From Sinorhizobium sp. B11 (lineage in GTDB: Bacteria > Pseudomonadota > Alphaproteobacteria > Rhizobiales > Rhizobiaceae): DNA of 64,000 nt. Below the pieces are notes generated by a model. The model searched no databases. It was given only the letters and a program-made list of their open reading frames with translations, and had not been told where the DNA came from. The stretch is from the NCBI GenBank assembly GCA_039725955.1, contig CP091033.1:186001-250000 (forward strand). The letters run 5' to 3'. Positions 44,587 to 54,309 of the stretch are shown piece after piece; position 1 is the stretch's first letter; each line of letters opens with the position of its first letter. The translations under genes were made by a program, and so were the position numbers.

Positions 44587-45696
44587 TCAGGCGTTAACGG
44601 TCACGGCGTTGCTTCTTGCCGGCGCGACGAGCACTTTGCCGGTCTCAGCCGAGTAGAGATGGATCGAATCCTGATCGATCGCAATGCCGATCCGATCGCC
44701 GGTCTTCAGCGAGACCGAACCGGTCATGGCGACAGCAAAGGGCAGGCCATCGAAATCGGCATGGACAATCCGGCTGGCGCCCAGTTCTTCGATGAAGTCG
44801 GCGGTCGCAACGAGTGCACCCGGCGCATCCGGGGAGACGAGGCGAGCGGCTTCGGCGCGCACGCCGAGAACAACGCGCTGGCCGGCAAGCTGCTTGCCGC
44901 GCTCAGCGGGAAGCGTCACGGTGCGGCCTTCGTCATAAATGAACACGCCTGTTTCGTTGACGCGGCCTTCCAGCAGGTTCATTGCCGGCGTGCCGACGAA
45001 GCCGGCAACGAAGCGGCTTGCGGGATAGTGATAGACCTCTTCCGGCGTGCCGACCTGTTCGACATTGCCGGCATTCATGACGATGATGCGGTCGGCAAGT
45101 GTCATGGCCTCGTTCTGGTCGTGTGTCACGAAGATCGAGGTTGCGCCGAGGCGGCGATGCAGGCGGCGGATTTCCGCACGCATGGCGATACGCAGCTTGG
45201 CATCGAGGTTCGACAGCGGCTCGTCGAAAAGAAAGACCTTCGGCTCGCGGATCATGGCGCGGCCCATGGCGACGCGCTGGCGCTGACCGCCCGAGAGAGC
45301 GGCCGGGCGGCGCTCGAGGAAGGGCTCGAGGCTGAGCGCCTTGGCAACGTCGGCGATCCGGCGGTCACGCTCGGCCTTCGGTACGCCGGCGACCTTGAGT
45401 GCATAACCGATGTTTTCGGCAACGCTCATGTGCGGGTAAAGCGCGTAGTTCTGGAAGACCATCGCGCAGCCGCGTTCACGCGGCTCGAGCTGGTTGACGA
45501 CGCGGCCGTCAATGGCGATTTCGCCGCCGGTGATTTCTTCCAGGCCGGCGACCATGCGCAGCAGCGTGGACTTGCCGCAGCCGGACGGGCCGAGGATGAC
45601 GATGAATTCGCCCGACTGGATTTCGAGATCGACGCCATGAACGACGGCGTGCTTGCCATAGTTCTTTTTCACGCCACGGATGGAGATCGGTGCCAA
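44587..45696 (-). CDS. ugpC: sn-Glycerol-3-phosphate importer ATPase UgpC
   Basis: ATPase of 369 residues, CUT1 class: Walker [10 protein letters not shown] (36-44), LSGGQRQR, Walker [12 protein letters not shown], and a C-terminal OB-fold domain. It energises UgpA and UgpE. The start is a TTG at 45696 with AAAGGA 8 bases upstream; TTG starts reduce translation of an ATPase that is needed in low amount. Gene order binding protein, permease, permease, ATPase and the UgpB similarity give the name. In rhizobia ugp operons are induced by phosphate starvation through PhoB. Confidence 0.9.
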   Translation of the reverse strand: MAPISIRGVKKNYGKHAVVHGVDLEIQSGEFIVILGPSGCGKSTLLRMVAGLEEITGGEIAIDGRVVNQLEPRERGCAMVFQNYALYPHMSVAENIGYALKVAGVPKAERDRRIADVAKALSLEPFLERRPAALSGGQRQRVAMGRAMIREPKVFLFDEPLSNLDAKLRIAMRAEIRRLHRRLGATSIFVTHDQNEAMTLADRIIVMNAGNVEQVGTPEEVYHYPASRFVAGFVGTPAMNLLEGRVNETGVFIYDEGRTVTLPAERGKQLAGQRVVLGVRAEAARLVSPDAPGALVATADFIEELGASRIVHADFDGLPFAVAMTGSVSLKTGDRIGIAIDQDSIHLYSAETGKVLVAPARSNAVTVNA

Positions 45697-45709
45697 GGTT
45701 CTGTTCCTT

Positions 45710-46624
45710 TCACTTCTCGGTGGAGATAAGGCCGCGCACGAACCAACGCTGCATCAGGATGACGAGGATCAGCGGCGGCGACATGATGATCAATGTTCCG
45801 GCCATCGCGACGTTCCAGTCGGGCAGGCCGAATTCGGAGGGAATGAGCGTCTTGAGCTGGGTCACGGCGATGCCGAACTTCGGGTCGGTCGTGATCAGGA
45901 GCGGCCAGAGATACTGGTTCCAGGCCCAGACGAACATGATGGTGAAGAGCGCGATCATGTTCGGGCGCGACAGCGGTAGCAACACGTCCCAGAAGAAGCG
46001 GACCGGACCGGAGCCGTCCATCTTCGATGCCTCCGCAAGCTCGTCCGGCACCGTCAGGTAGAACTGGCGGTAGAGGAAGGTGCCGGTTGCGGTGGCGACC
46101 ATCGGCAGCACGAGGCCCGGATAGGAGTTCAGCAGACCCCATTCGAGCTTGATCTGGATGCCGGTGACCTGGGCGACCAGCCAGCTGATGCCGGTTACAT
46201 CGAGGATCGTCTGGAACGGCTGGAGCGCGTTGGCGGCGATCGAATAGGTCGGCACGATACGCACTTCGAGCGGCAGCATCAGCGTGATGAAGATGATCCA
46301 GAAGATCAGATGGCGGCCGGGGAAGCGGAAATACACGATCGAGAAAGCTGCCATCGCGGAAAGGATGACCTTGCCGGCGCCGACGGTGGCAGCAAAGATG
46401 ACGCTGTGGAAAAGCTTGTTGCCGAGATCGGCGCGCACCCAAGCGGTCTGCACGTTCTCCCAGAAATGGCTGCTCGGAACCAGCGGCAGCGGCACCCGGT
46501 TGACGGTTTCCAGATCAAGCGTCGATGCGACGATGACGATCAGGAAGGGCAGAAGGGCGATCACCATGCCCAATGCCAGCAGCGTGTAGCAGATAAAATT
46601 GAAGATTGGCGTGCGTTCGATCAT
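45710..46624 (-). CDS. ugpE: sn-Glycerol-3-phosphate importer permease UgpE
   Basis: Inner-membrane permease of 304 residues with six predicted membrane segments, long periplasmic loop after the first one, and the EAA motif [17 protein letters not shown] near residue 195. The C-terminal [10 protein letters not shown] sequence is typical of UgpE/MalG proteins. It starts 10 bases after ugpA and is followed by ugpC after 13 bases. Confidence 0.9.
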   Translation of the reverse strand: MIERTPIFNFICYTLLALGMVIALLPFLIVIVASTLDLETVNRVPLPLVPSSHFWENVQTAWVRADLGNKLFHSVIFAATVGAGKVILSAMAAFSIVYFRFPGRHLIFWIIFITLMLPLEVRIVPTYSIAANALQPFQTILDVTGISWLVAQVTGIQIKLEWGLLNSYPGLVLPMVATATGTFLYRQFYLTVPDELAEASKMDGSGPVRFFWDVLLPLSRPNMIALFTIMFVWAWNQYLWPLLITTDPKFGIAVTQLKTLIPSEFGLPDWNVAMAGTLIIMSPPLILVILMQRWFVRGLISTEK

Positions 46625-46634
46625 GTTCGCGACC

Positions 46635-47519
46635 TCACTTGTAATGCACGCGCCGCTCGATGAAGCGGAACTGGACGATGGTAAGGAGCATGACGAGACC
46701 CATCAGGATCATGGACTGAGCTGCGGCACCTGAATAATCGAGGCCCTTGAAGCCGTCGAAAAAGATCTTGTAGACCATGAGTTCGGTGGCACGCGCCGGA
46801 CCACCCTGGGTCATCACGTCGACGATACCGAAGGAATCCTGGAAGCTTTCGGTGATGTTGATGACCAGAAGGAAGAACAGCGTCGGGGTGAGGAGCGGCA
46901 GCTGGATATCCCAGATCCGGCGCATCGGTCCGGAACCGTCCATGGCGGCAGCTTCGATCAGCGAGCGTGGAATGCCCTGAAGCGCCGATAGGAAGAATAT
47001 GAAGTTGTAGCCGATATATTTCCAAGAAAAGGCGACGATGACGGCGATCATCGCATCCTTGCCGTCGAAGGCAGGGTTCCAGAGGCCGGGCCAGACGTGG
47101 TTGATGACCGACAGGAGGCCGGCTTCCGGTGCCAGGATGAAGCGGAAGGCAAGGCCGAGAGCGGGAGCGGCAATCGCATAGGGCCAGATGAAGACCGAGC
47201 GATAGATCTTGTGGCCGCGCAGTTCACGATCGGTCAGAAGCGCCAGTATGAGCGCCAGGCCCATGGCGATGGCGGTCGAGGCGAAGCCGAAGATCATGCT
47301 GCGGGTGATGGAGTCCCAATAGACCGGGTCCGAAAGCAGCTGCTTGAAATTGTCGAAACCGACCCAGGCATTGCCGCCGCCCCATGGCTGCTCGAGCGTG
47401 AACGCCCAATACAGCGCCTGCGCACTCGGCCAGTAGAAGAAGACGAAGATCAGCAACAGCATCGGAAATACGAAGAGAATGCCGGTCGTCGTCGAGGAGA
47501 AAGTGACGCGCTTTTCCAT
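46635..47519 (-). CDS. ugpA: sn-Glycerol-3-phosphate importer permease UgpA
   Basis: Inner-membrane permease of 294 residues (start ATG at 47519; an in-frame GTG at 47537 would add six residues, and neither has a strong ribosome site). Features are FVFFYWPSAQALYWAF, the first membrane segment near the N-terminus, and the EAA motif LIEAAAMDGSGPMRRI near residue 200. It is separated from ugpB by a strong hairpin, which probably lowers its expression relative to the binding protein. Confidence 0.9.
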   Translation of the reverse strand: MEKRVTFSSTTTGILFVFPMLLLIFVFFYWPSAQALYWAFTLEQPWGGGNAWVGFDNFKQLLSDPVYWDSITRSMIFGFASTAIAMGLALILALLTDRELRGHKIYRSVFIWPYAIAAPALGLAFRFILAPEAGLLSVINHVWPGLWNPAFDGKDAMIAVIVAFSWKYIGYNFIFFLSALQGIPRSLIEAAAMDGSGPMRRIWDIQLPLLTPTLFFLLVINITESFQDSFGIVDVMTQGGPARATELMVYKIFFDGFKGLDYSGAAAQSMILMGLVMLLTIVQFRFIERRVHYK

Positions 47520-47593
47520 GAGTGGTCGTTTTCGCACTGGTTGGGTTCTGGCGCGGACGGCGATCTTGCTGCCGCAGCCGGTAGGATTTACAA

Positions 47594-47632
47594 AGACGCA
47601 CCCGGCGCGCCAGAAGCGGGCCGGGTGCGTCT
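47594..47632 (-). terminator. Strong intercistronic hairpin between ugpB and ugpA
   Basis: AGACGCACCCGGC (47594-47606) and GCCGGGTGCGTCT (47620-47632) form a perfect 13-bp stem with a 13-base loop, 12 bases past the ugpB stop. On the minus strand TTGTAAATCC follows, so it should act as a leaky terminator or stabilise the ugpB 3' end. Confidence 0.7.
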
Positions 47633-47644
47633 CATATCAGTCGA

Positions 47645-49003
47645 TTAGGGGAGCTGAACGCCCTTGTAGGTCTGCTGGAAGCGACGCAGCAGCTGGTTGC
47701 CGCGGTCGGCAGCAGAGTCGAGCGAAGCCTGTACGTCGGCGTTGTTGACGAAGATTGCCTGCAGGCCGTTCGCGATTTCGGTACGGACCTGGAGCAGGCC
47801 ACCGAGACGGATGCCCTTGGCAGCCGTGTCGCCAGCCGGCGAAGCGGTCAGGCTCTGAATGGCAAGTTCGCGACCGGCATAAGGAGCCTTGTCGTAGAAG
47901 CCCTGCTTCTTCAGGTACTCGAAGCCCGAGTTACGAACCGGGATGTAGCCGGTAACGGTCGACCAGGTGAGGGCTTCTTCCGGCTTTGCGATAAAGTTGA
48001 AGAAGGAAGCGGCAGCCTTGTATTCGGCGTCCGAATGACCCTTCAGAACCCAGAGCGAAGCACCGCCAACGTAGGAGCTGTGACGGCTTGCATCGCCATA
48101 GGTCGGGAGCATGGAAACGCCCCAGTTCATGCCCTGCTTGGCGGTACGGCCGATGTTGCCATGGTCGCCAACGGAGGTCAGGATAACCTGGCAATCGCCA
48201 GCAGCGAAAGCTTCAACGAAGGTCTGGCCAACGGCCTTGTTCTTGATGACAGCTTCCTTGGCGTCGTACCAGCCCTTCAGGTCCTTGACGAAATTGACGA
48301 GCATCGGGTTCTTGTTGAACACCAGCTCGCCGTCGAGGCCTTCAAAGCCGTTCTTCTTCGTAGCAATCGGTTCGCCGTTGACGGCTTCGAACTGCTCGAT
48401 GAACTGCCAGACTTCGTTATTGGAGATGTCAAAGCCGAGCGGGCAAGCATAGCCTGCATCCTTCAGAGCCTTGAAGTCTTCGCCAGCTTCCTTCCAGGTA
48501 GCGGGAGCATGGTCCTTGCCGATCTTGGCGAAGGCGTCCTTGTTCCAGTACAGCAGAGCCGTCGAGGAGTTAAAGGGGAACGAGTACATCTCGCCCTTCG
48601 ACGTTGCATAGTAGCCGGCGATGCCGGAGAAGTAGTCGTTCCAGTCAACATTGTAGCCCATGTCCTTCATGAGCTTGTTGGCCGGGTAGTAGGCGCCCGA
48701 AAGCATGATGTCGAGCGTGCCGGCATCCGAAACCTGAGCGATGGTCGGCTGCTTGCCGGCGCGGAAAGCGGCGATCGTGTTCTGCAGCGAGGCGTCGTAA
48801 GAGCCCTGGCTGGTGCAGACGACTTCGAAGTCGTTCTGCGACTTGTTGAAACGGTCGCACTGTTCCTGAACGCGCGTAGCGATATCGCCAGAGTTGCCGA
48901 ACCAGAAGTCGATCTTGGTCTTTTCGGCAGCAGCGGCGGGACCAGCAGCAACGAAAGCTGAAGCGAGTAGGGCGCCTACGGCGCCGAGAAGCTTGGCTTG
49001 CAT
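47645..49003 (-). CDS. ugpB: sn-Glycerol-3-phosphate-binding periplasmic protein UgpB
   Basis: Solute-binding protein of 452 residues with a Sec signal peptide ending in an alanine-rich AAAA region near residue 25. It aligns with E. coli UgpB over characteristic stretches: AAFRAGKQPTIAQV, FPFNSSTALLYWNKDAF, GGASLWVLKG, and the C-terminal RGNQLLRRF. It delivers glycerol-3-phosphate or glycerophosphodiesters to UgpAE-C. The ATG at 49003 has a GAGG site 6 bases upstream; an in-frame extension to 49045 is not supported. Synonymous choices seem less varied than in neighbours (many GCC/AAG/TCG codons), as for an abundant protein. Confidence 0.92.
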   Translation of the reverse strand: MQAKLLGAVGALLASAFVAAGPAAAAEKTKIDFWFGNSGDIATRVQEQCDRFNKSQNDFEVVCTSQGSYDASLQNTIAAFRAGKQPTIAQVSDAGTLDIMLSGAYYPANKLMKDMGYNVDWNDYFSGIAGYYATSKGEMYSFPFNSSTALLYWNKDAFAKIGKDHAPATWKEAGEDFKALKDAGYACPLGFDISNNEVWQFIEQFEAVNGEPIATKKNGFEGLDGELVFNKNPMLVNFVKDLKGWYDAKEAVIKNKAVGQTFVEAFAAGDCQVILTSVGDHGNIGRTAKQGMNWGVSMLPTYGDASRHSSYVGGASLWVLKGHSDAEYKAAASFFNFIAKPEEALTWSTVTGYIPVRNSGFEYLKKQGFYDKAPYAGRELAIQSLTASPAGDTAAKGIRLGGLLQVRTEIANGLQAIFVNNADVQASLDSAADRGNQLLRRFQQTYKGVQLP

Positions 49004-49077
49004 GAGAACCCTCGAAAAATAGGACGCGCCCCCTCTTGAGCGCACGCCCTATTAACTGGTTCAATTTGCGGTAACCA

Positions 49078-49095
49078 ATGAAGTTTCTATGACAT
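49078..49095 (-). promoter_or_regulatory. PHO-box-like site upstream of ugpB
   Basis: On the minus strand ATGTCAT-AGAA-ACTTCAT (7-4-7 spacing) resembles the PhoB box CTGTCAT-N4-CTGTCAT: the first half matches 6 of 7 positions, the second only 4 of 7. It lies about 75 bases before the ugpB start. The match is partial; support comes mainly from the expected phosphate regulation of ugp genes. Confidence 0.35.
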
Positions 49096-49200
49096 GAATA
49101 GAGTAGAAAGTTTCTGTCACAAAATATTCATGTCCGAATTTTGTGAACTGCTCATCGAACATCGATGCCTTTCGTTTGTCGATTTCGCCGAAGTGATTGT

Positions 49201-49228
49201 CTATATTTCATTTATATATGAAATATAG
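49201..49228. promoter_or_regulatory. Perfect 11-bp AT-rich palindrome upstream of ugpB
   Basis: CTATATTTCAT (49201-49211) and ATGAAATATAG (49218-49228) are exact inverted repeats around TTATAT, about 200 bases upstream of ugpB. It is too AT-rich to be a terminator and looks like a dimeric regulator site. Confidence 0.5.
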
Positions 49229-49525
49229 CGCAAGAATCGAAAGCTCACTTGTCTATTCAATTCTATTGGCGGTAATTATTATTAGGCCGTTATCAAAAAT
49301 GGCGAGAAAGCTTAACCGGAAACAACCTGCTATCAGGAGGATTCGACCTCGGAAATAGCTTTGCACAGCTGTGCGTTGAGCTATAAAAATACGACGTTTA
49401 ATATTCTATTTGCGACTTCCGGAGCATTTTGCCTATTTATTGGGCGCTTCCATCGCCGGCCAACCACGTTTCCAAGTCCCGGTGGCTGAAGGTTTCTCGC
49501 CGCCCTCGACCGGATTGCGGCCCAG

Positions 49526-50377
49526 TTATCCGTCATTGGATAGCTTTCCGGCCTCTAGAATGCGTTTTGCGAGTTTCAGATGCGGCAGGTCGAGCATGCG
49601 CCCGTCGATCTGGATGACGCCGGTGTCCGGCGAGGAAGCGAAGGCGGCTACGACTTTTTCCGCCCAACTGATCTCAGATGCGTCCGGCGTGAAGGCCCGG
49701 TTGATCGGTTCGACCTGGCTTGGATGGATCGCCATCATTCCCGAGAAACCGTCGCGCCGGGCGCGGGCAGCATAGGTCGCAAGACCGCTGAGATCACGGA
49801 AATCGGGATAGACGGTTTCGATGGCGGGAACCGCGGCGGCGTGCGCGCCAAACAGCACCAGAGAGCGGGCGAGCTCATAGGGGGCGGTGTAGCGTCCATC
49901 TGCCTCGCGGGCGGTAACAGCGCCGATTGCGGCCGGCAGATCTTCCGCGCCCCAGGTCAGCCCGCAGAGATGAGAGGTGACGTCCCGGTAACTGCCGATC
50001 TCGAAAATGGCAGCCGGCGTTTCAGTCGCGATCGGCAGGATAGACACCGCGGATGATGACAGGTGGCTTGCGAGCTGGCGCACCGAAGCTGCGCCTTCAG
50101 CCTTCGGCAACATGATCGCGAAGGGGCTGATCTCAGCGAGTGCAGCCAGATCGTCTTGGCAGGCAGACGTTGCAAGGGGGTTGATGCGGATCACAAGCGT
50201 CGCATTGGCCGCTCGGCGCGTGACGAAGTCGTGCACGGCGTCTCGCGCCCGCGGCTTGTTCTGCGCGGAGACGGAATCTTCCAGATCGAGGATGACGGCA
50301 TCGGCGCCTGATGCGAGCGCCTTGTCGAAACGCTCCGGCCTGTCGCCGGGCACGAAAAGCAGCGAGCGCAGCCTCAT
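49526..50377 (-). CDS. CitE-like acyl-CoA lyase (HpcH/HpaI superfamily) of leucine catabolism
   Basis: TIM-barrel CoA-ester lyase of 283 residues. Motifs include [16 protein letters not shown] at the N-terminus, VILDLEDSV (metal ligand) near residue 28, IMLPKAEG near 90, ATETPAAI and [10 protein letters not shown] near 150. It overlaps the MaoC gene by 4 bases and ends the leucine-degradation operon, where an HMG-CoA lyase (LiuE/HmgL) would be expected. In Mycobacterium tuberculosis a CitE-type enzyme in an equivalent operon is reported to act in leucine and itaconate breakdown by cleaving 3-hydroxy-3-methylglutaryl-CoA and citramalyl-CoA. The same roles are proposed here by analogy. Confidence 0.83.
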   Translation of the reverse strand: MRLRSLLFVPGDRPERFDKALASGADAVILDLEDSVSAQNKPRARDAVHDFVTRRAANATLVIRINPLATSACQDDLAALAEISPFAIMLPKAEGAASVRQLASHLSSSAVSILPIATETPAAIFEIGSYRDVTSHLCGLTWGAEDLPAAIGAVTAREADGRYTAPYELARSLVLFGAHAAAVPAIETVYPDFRDLSGLATYAARARRDGFSGMMAIHPSQVEPINRAFTPDASEISWAEKVVAAFASSPDTGVIQIDGRMLDLPHLKLAKRILEAGKLSNDG

Positions 50378-50826
50378 GACGGCTTCACCTGCAGCATGGC
50401 CGTCCGCAGGCACTGGCAAACGATCTCGTTTCGCTGATTCAGCGTAATATGCTTGAACGTGACAATCCCGGCATCGGGCCGGGAATTGGAGCGCCGGAGC
50501 TCCGTCACCTCCGTTTCCACCCGAAGCGTGTCACCGATGAACACCGGCCTCGGCATCGTCACCTTGTCGTAGCCGAGATTGGCGACCAGCGTGCCGAGCG
50601 TCGTGTCGCCGACCGAGAGGCCAACGGTGAGCGCGAAGGTGAAGGTGCCATTGACGACGATGCGGCCGAATTCAGTCCCCGCCGCATAATCTGCGTCGAG
50701 ATGGAGCGGCTGCGGATTATGGGAGAGCGTGGTGAAGAGCAGGTTGTCGGTTTCCGTGACGGTGCGGTGGATCTCGTGGGCGATCCGGTCGCCGACCATC
50801 CATTCGTCGAAGTAGCGGCCGGCCAT
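50374..50826 (-). CDS. MaoC-like (R)-specific enoyl-CoA hydratase
   Basis: Hot-dog-fold hydratase of 150 residues. The MaoC signature is present: a DN...[14 protein letters not shown] segment near residue 27-47 containing the catalytic aspartate/asparagine and histidine, followed by [13 protein letters not shown]. It sits between methylcrotonyl-CoA carboxylase and the CitE-like lyase with 1-base and 4-base overlaps. It would hydrate 3-methylglutaconyl-CoA, the step normally done by a crotonase (LiuC/AUH), presumably with (R) stereochemistry. Itaconyl-CoA or mesaconyl-CoA are alternative substrates. Confidence 0.85.
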   Translation of the reverse strand: MAGRYFDEWMVGDRIAHEIHRTVTETDNLLFTTLSHNPQPLHLDADYAAGTEFGRIVVNGTFTFALTVGLSVGDTTLGTLVANLGYDKVTMPRPVFIGDTLRVETEVTELRRSNSRPDAGIVTFKHITLNQRNEIVCQCLRTAMLQVKPS

Positions 50827-52691
50827 CAGTGCTCTTCCTTCATGACGCTGGCGATGAGCTGGTTTTCCGAGACCCGCGTGCCCACGGAGACCGGCAGTTT
50901 GCCGACCATGCCGTCAAAGGGCGCACGCAGCGTATGTTCCATCTTCATCGCCTCCACCGTCAGCAGCCTGTCGCCCTTGGCAACGCGATCGCCTTCCGCG
51001 ACATCGACGGAAATGACGAGACCCGGCATCGGCGAAAGGATCGCGCCATCGCCGGCTCCCTGATGCGCTTCGACTTCGCTGGCGACGGGAAGGCCGATCG
51101 GCCAGGCATTGCCGCCATCGAAGAGAACGACGGTATCGCCGAACCTGACGGCATTGGTTTCGAGGCCGGAGCGGACGTGCCCCCAATAGAGATGGTCGCC
51201 GACGCGGACGCGCGCGCGGCTATCGCCTGTGCTCGCAACACGCAGGCCGGCGAGGGCTGACCAGGGATCGGTGGCTTCTTTCGCTGCCAATGCCGTCGCT
51301 GCCCCGTCGATCGTCGTCTCGTCGGGCTCCTTCGGCAGCAGGGTTTCACCGTGACGGTCGAGAAAGCCCGTATCGATCTTTGCCGCTTGGAAATCCGCGT
51401 CGATGGCGACGCGCGCGAGCAGACCGGCATTGGATTTTACCGGCCAGATTTCGATGCTTTCGCAGGCCCTGGTGAGTCTCGCGAGGGCTGCGTCACGATT
51501 TGGGCCGTGGGCGATGATCTTGGCAATCATCGGATCGTAGAAGGCGGTGATTTCGTTACCCTCCTCGACGCCGCTGTCGACGCGGACATTTTTAGGCAAG
51601 CGCAGATGATCGAGATGGCCGATCGAGGGCAGGTAGCCGGCAGCAGGGTTTTCGGCGTAAAGGCGAGCCTCGAAGGCCCAGCCGTTCATCAGGATATAGT
51701 CTTGTCCCTTCGGCAGCGGCTCGCCGGCGGCGACCTTCAGTTGCCAGAGCACCAGATCCTCGCCGGTGATGGCTTCGGTGACAGGGTGCTCCACCTGCAG
51801 CCTCGTGTTCATCTCCATGAACCAGATGCGATCCGGGCGCAGGCCCCCCGAGGCATCGGCAATGAATTCGATGGTCCCGGCACCCATGTAATTTACCGCC
51901 TTCGCCGCCTTGACCGCTGCTTCGCAAATTGAGGCTCGGGTTCCGGCGTCGAGGCCCGGGGCGGGTGCCTCCTCAATCACTTTCTGGTGCCTGCGTTGAA
52001 GCGAGCAGTCACGTTCGAAGAGATGGACGCAATTGCCGAAGCGATCTGCAAAGACCTGTACCTCGATATGGCGCGGATTGGCGATATAGCGCTCGATCAG
52101 CACGCGGTCGTCACCGAAGGACGAGGCAGCCTCGCGGCGGCAGGAGGCAAGCAGTTCTGCGAAATCTTCCGGTCGGTCGACCCGGCGCATGCCCTTGCCG
52201 CCGCCGCCGGCGACGGCTTTGATAAGCACCGGATACCCTGTTGCCATAGCTTCTGCGGCGAGCCGCTCGTCGCTCTGGTCAGCGCCCATATAGCCTGGTG
52301 TGACGGGCACGCCGGCGGCCTGCATCAGCTGTTTCGCGGCATCCTTGAGACCCATGGCACGAATTGCGGCGGGTGGGGCACCGACCCAGATGATGCCGGC
52401 ATTCTCGACGGCTTCGGCGAATTCGGCATTTTCCGACAGGAAGCCGTAGCCGGGATGGATTGCGGCCGCACCTGTTCTGCGGGCGGCCTCCAGTATCCGC
52501 TCCTGTGAAAGATAGCTCTCACGAGCGGGCGCGGGGCCGATGGCAATAGCCTCGTCCGCTTCTGTCACGAAGGGCAGGTTGGCATCCGCCTCTGAATAAA
52601 CGGCAATTGTGCGGATGCCGAGAGCCTTTGCCGTACGGATGATCCGGCGGGCGATCTCGCCCCTGTTGGCTATGAGCAGGCTTTCCATCAT
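50826..52691 (-). CDS. Methylcrotonyl-CoA carboxylase biotin-containing alpha subunit
   Basis: Protein of 621 residues combining biotin carboxylase (residues about 1-450; [12 protein letters not shown], the ATP-grasp loop [24 protein letters not shown]) and a C-terminal biotinyl carrier domain with the biotin lysine in EAMKMEH. It carboxylates biotin with ATP and bicarbonate for the beta subunit encoded just upstream. Two adjacent ATG codons (52691 and 52688) follow a GAGGTGG site; I use the first. The pairing with isovaleryl-CoA dehydrogenase identifies it as the leucine-pathway enzyme; propionyl- or geranyl-CoA carboxylase is less likely. Confidence 0.9.
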   Translation of the reverse strand: MMESLLIANRGEIARRIIRTAKALGIRTIAVYSEADANLPFVTEADEAIAIGPAPARESYLSQERILEAARRTGAAAIHPGYGFLSENAEFAEAVENAGIIWVGAPPAAIRAMGLKDAAKQLMQAAGVPVTPGYMGADQSDERLAAEAMATGYPVLIKAVAGGGGKGMRRVDRPEDFAELLASCRREAASSFGDDRVLIERYIANPRHIEVQVFADRFGNCVHLFERDCSLQRRHQKVIEEAPAPGLDAGTRASICEAAVKAAKAVNYMGAGTIEFIADASGGLRPDRIWFMEMNTRLQVEHPVTEAITGEDLVLWQLKVAAGEPLPKGQDYILMNGWAFEARLYAENPAAGYLPSIGHLDHLRLPKNVRVDSGVEEGNEITAFYDPMIAKIIAHGPNRDAALARLTRACESIEIWPVKSNAGLLARVAIDADFQAAKIDTGFLDRHGETLLPKEPDETTIDGAATALAAKEATDPWSALAGLRVASTGDSRARVRVGDHLYWGHVRSGLETNAVRFGDTVVLFDGGNAWPIGLPVASEVEAHQGAGDGAILSPMPGLVISVDVAEGDRVAKGDRLLTVEAMKMEHTLRAPFDGMVGKLPVSVGTRVSENQLIASVMKEEH

Positions 52692-52698
52692 CGCCACC

Positions 52699-54309
52699 TC
52701 ACATCCGAAAGAGGCCGAAACGCGGCCCTTTGGGGATAGGTGCATTCAGGCAGGCGGAAAAGGCAAGGCCAAGCACATCGCGCGTCTGGCGCGGATCGAT
52801 GATGCCGTCGTCCCAGAGACGTGCGGTGGCGTAATAGGGATTGCCCTCGGCCTCGTAGCCGGCGCGGATCGGCGCCTTGAAGGCTTCTTCATCTTCGACT
52901 GGCCATGTCTCCCCGCGTGCTTCCATCGCATCACGGCGGATGGTGGCAAGTACGGAAGCCGCCTGCTCGCCGCCCATCACGCTGATGCGGCTGTTCGGCC
53001 AGGTAAAAAGGAAGCGTGGGCGATAGGCTCGGCCGCACATGCCGTAATTGCCAGCCCCGAAACTGCCGCCGATGATGACGGTGACCTTGGGCACCGTGGC
53101 TGTGGCAACTGCGGTGACGAGCTTCGCCCCATCCTTCGCGATGCCGCCCGCCTCATAACGTCCGCCGACCATGAAACCTGATATGTTCTGCAAAAACAGC
53201 AGCGGCACGCGGCGCTGGCAGGCAAGCTCGATGAAATGTGCGCCCTTCAGCGCGCTCTCGGAAAACAGCACGCCATTGTTGGCGATGACGGCGACCGGCA
53301 GGCCCCAGATACGGGCAAAACCGCAGATGAGCGTCGTGCCATAGAGCGGCTTGAACTCATGGAACTCGGACCCATCGACGACCCGGCCGATGACCTCGCG
53401 CACGTCATAGGGCGAGCGGACGTCCTCGGGGATGATGCCGCTGAGATCTTCGGGATCGAGCTTGGGTGGGCGAGGGGCCTGAATGTCGATATCGACCGAT
53501 TTCACGCTGTTGAGACTGGCGACGATATCGCGCACGAGAAGCAGCGCATGCTCGTCGTTTTCGGCGACATGATCGACGACGCCGGAGCGGCGGCCATGGG
53601 TCTCGGCGCCGCCGAGCTCCTCGGCCGAAATGATCTCGCCGGTCGCGGCTTTCACCAATGGCGGGCCGGCAAGGAAGATCGTGCCCTGGTTGCGCACGAT
53701 GACCGTCTCATCGGACATGGCTGGCACATAGGCGCCGCCGGCCGTGCAGCTTCCCATCACGCAGGCAATCTGCGGAATGCCTTCCGCCGACATTTGCGCC
53801 TGATTGTAGAAAATCGCCCCGAAATGATCGCGGTCGGGAAAGACCTCGGCCTGATGCGGAAGATTGGCGCCGCCACTGTCGACAAGATAGATGCAGGGCA
53901 GCCGGTTCTGCATCGCGATTTCCTGCGCTCGCAGATGTTTCTTCACCGTCATCGGAAAATAGGCGCCGCCCTTCACCGTCGCATCATTGGCGACGATCAT
54001 GACCTCGCGGCCGGAGACGCGGCCTATCCCGGTGATGATGCCGGCACCCGGGGCTTCATCGCCATACATGCCGTTTGCCGTCAGTGTGCCGATCTCCAGG
54101 AACGGGCTGCCGCCGTCGAGCAGCAGCTGGATGCGGTCGCGCGGCAGTAGCTTGCCCTTGCTCGCGTGGCGTTCGCGGGCCGCTTGTGAGCCGCCCTCGC
54201 GGGTCTTGGCCGAGCGATCGTAGAGTTCGGCGATCAGTCCCCTGTTCTTGATGCTGTTGGCTTTGAAGGTTTCGCTGTCCCGATCGATCGCTGAGGAAAT
54301 CACCGTCAT
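52699..54309 (-). CDS. Methylcrotonyl-CoA carboxylase carboxyltransferase beta subunit
   Basis: Carboxyltransferase of 536 residues, the normal length for MccB/LiuB. It has the two crotonase-like halves, with [19 protein letters not shown] and [10 protein letters not shown] (N-terminal half), and [20 protein letters not shown] in the C-terminal half, both typical of methylcrotonyl-CoA carboxylases. It transfers the carboxyl group from biotin to 3-methylcrotonyl-CoA. The ATG at 54309 overlaps the stop of isovaleryl-CoA dehydrogenase by 4 bases; the further in-frame upstream region is only a shadow. Confidence 0.93.
   Translation of the reverse strand: MTVISSAIDRDSETFKANSIKNRGLIAELYDRSAKTREGGSQAARERHASKGKLLPRDRIQLLLDGGSPFLEIGTLTANGMYGDEAPGAGIITGIGRVSGREVMIVANDATVKGGAYFPMTVKKHLRAQEIAMQNRLPCIYLVDSGGANLPHQAEVFPDRDHFGAIFYNQAQMSAEGIPQIACVMGSCTAGGAYVPAMSDETVIVRNQGTIFLAGPPLVKAATGEIISAEELGGAETHGRRSGVVDHVAENDEHALLLVRDIVASLNSVKSVDIDIQAPRPPKLDPEDLSGIIPEDVRSPYDVREVIGRVVDGSEFHEFKPLYGTTLICGFARIWGLPVAVIANNGVLFSESALKGAHFIELACQRRVPLLFLQNISGFMVGGRYEAGGIAKDGAKLVTAVATATVPKVTVIIGGSFGAGNYGMCGRAYRPRFLFTWPNSRISVMGGEQAASVLATIRRDAMEARGETWPVEDEEAFKAPIRAGYEAEGNPYYATARLWDDGIIDPRQTRDVLGLAFSACLNAPIPKGPRFGLFRM

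Larger units (their letters stand above)
49004..49525. other. AT-rich regulatory region upstream of ugpB
   Basis: These 522 bases hold no credible gene. They are clearly more AT-rich than the rest of the window and contain a PHO-box-like pair (49078-49095), a second CTGTCAC...TATTCAT pair in the other orientation (about 49114-49131) and a perfect palindrome (49201-49228). The rightmost part, from about 49430, returns to high GC and is the 3' flank of the CitE-like gene. Confidence 0.5.

Noticed and set aside
49410..49775. 121-residue plus-strand open frame near ugpB/citE
   Set aside because: Most of it lies antisense to the CitE-like gene; no ribosome site or domain.
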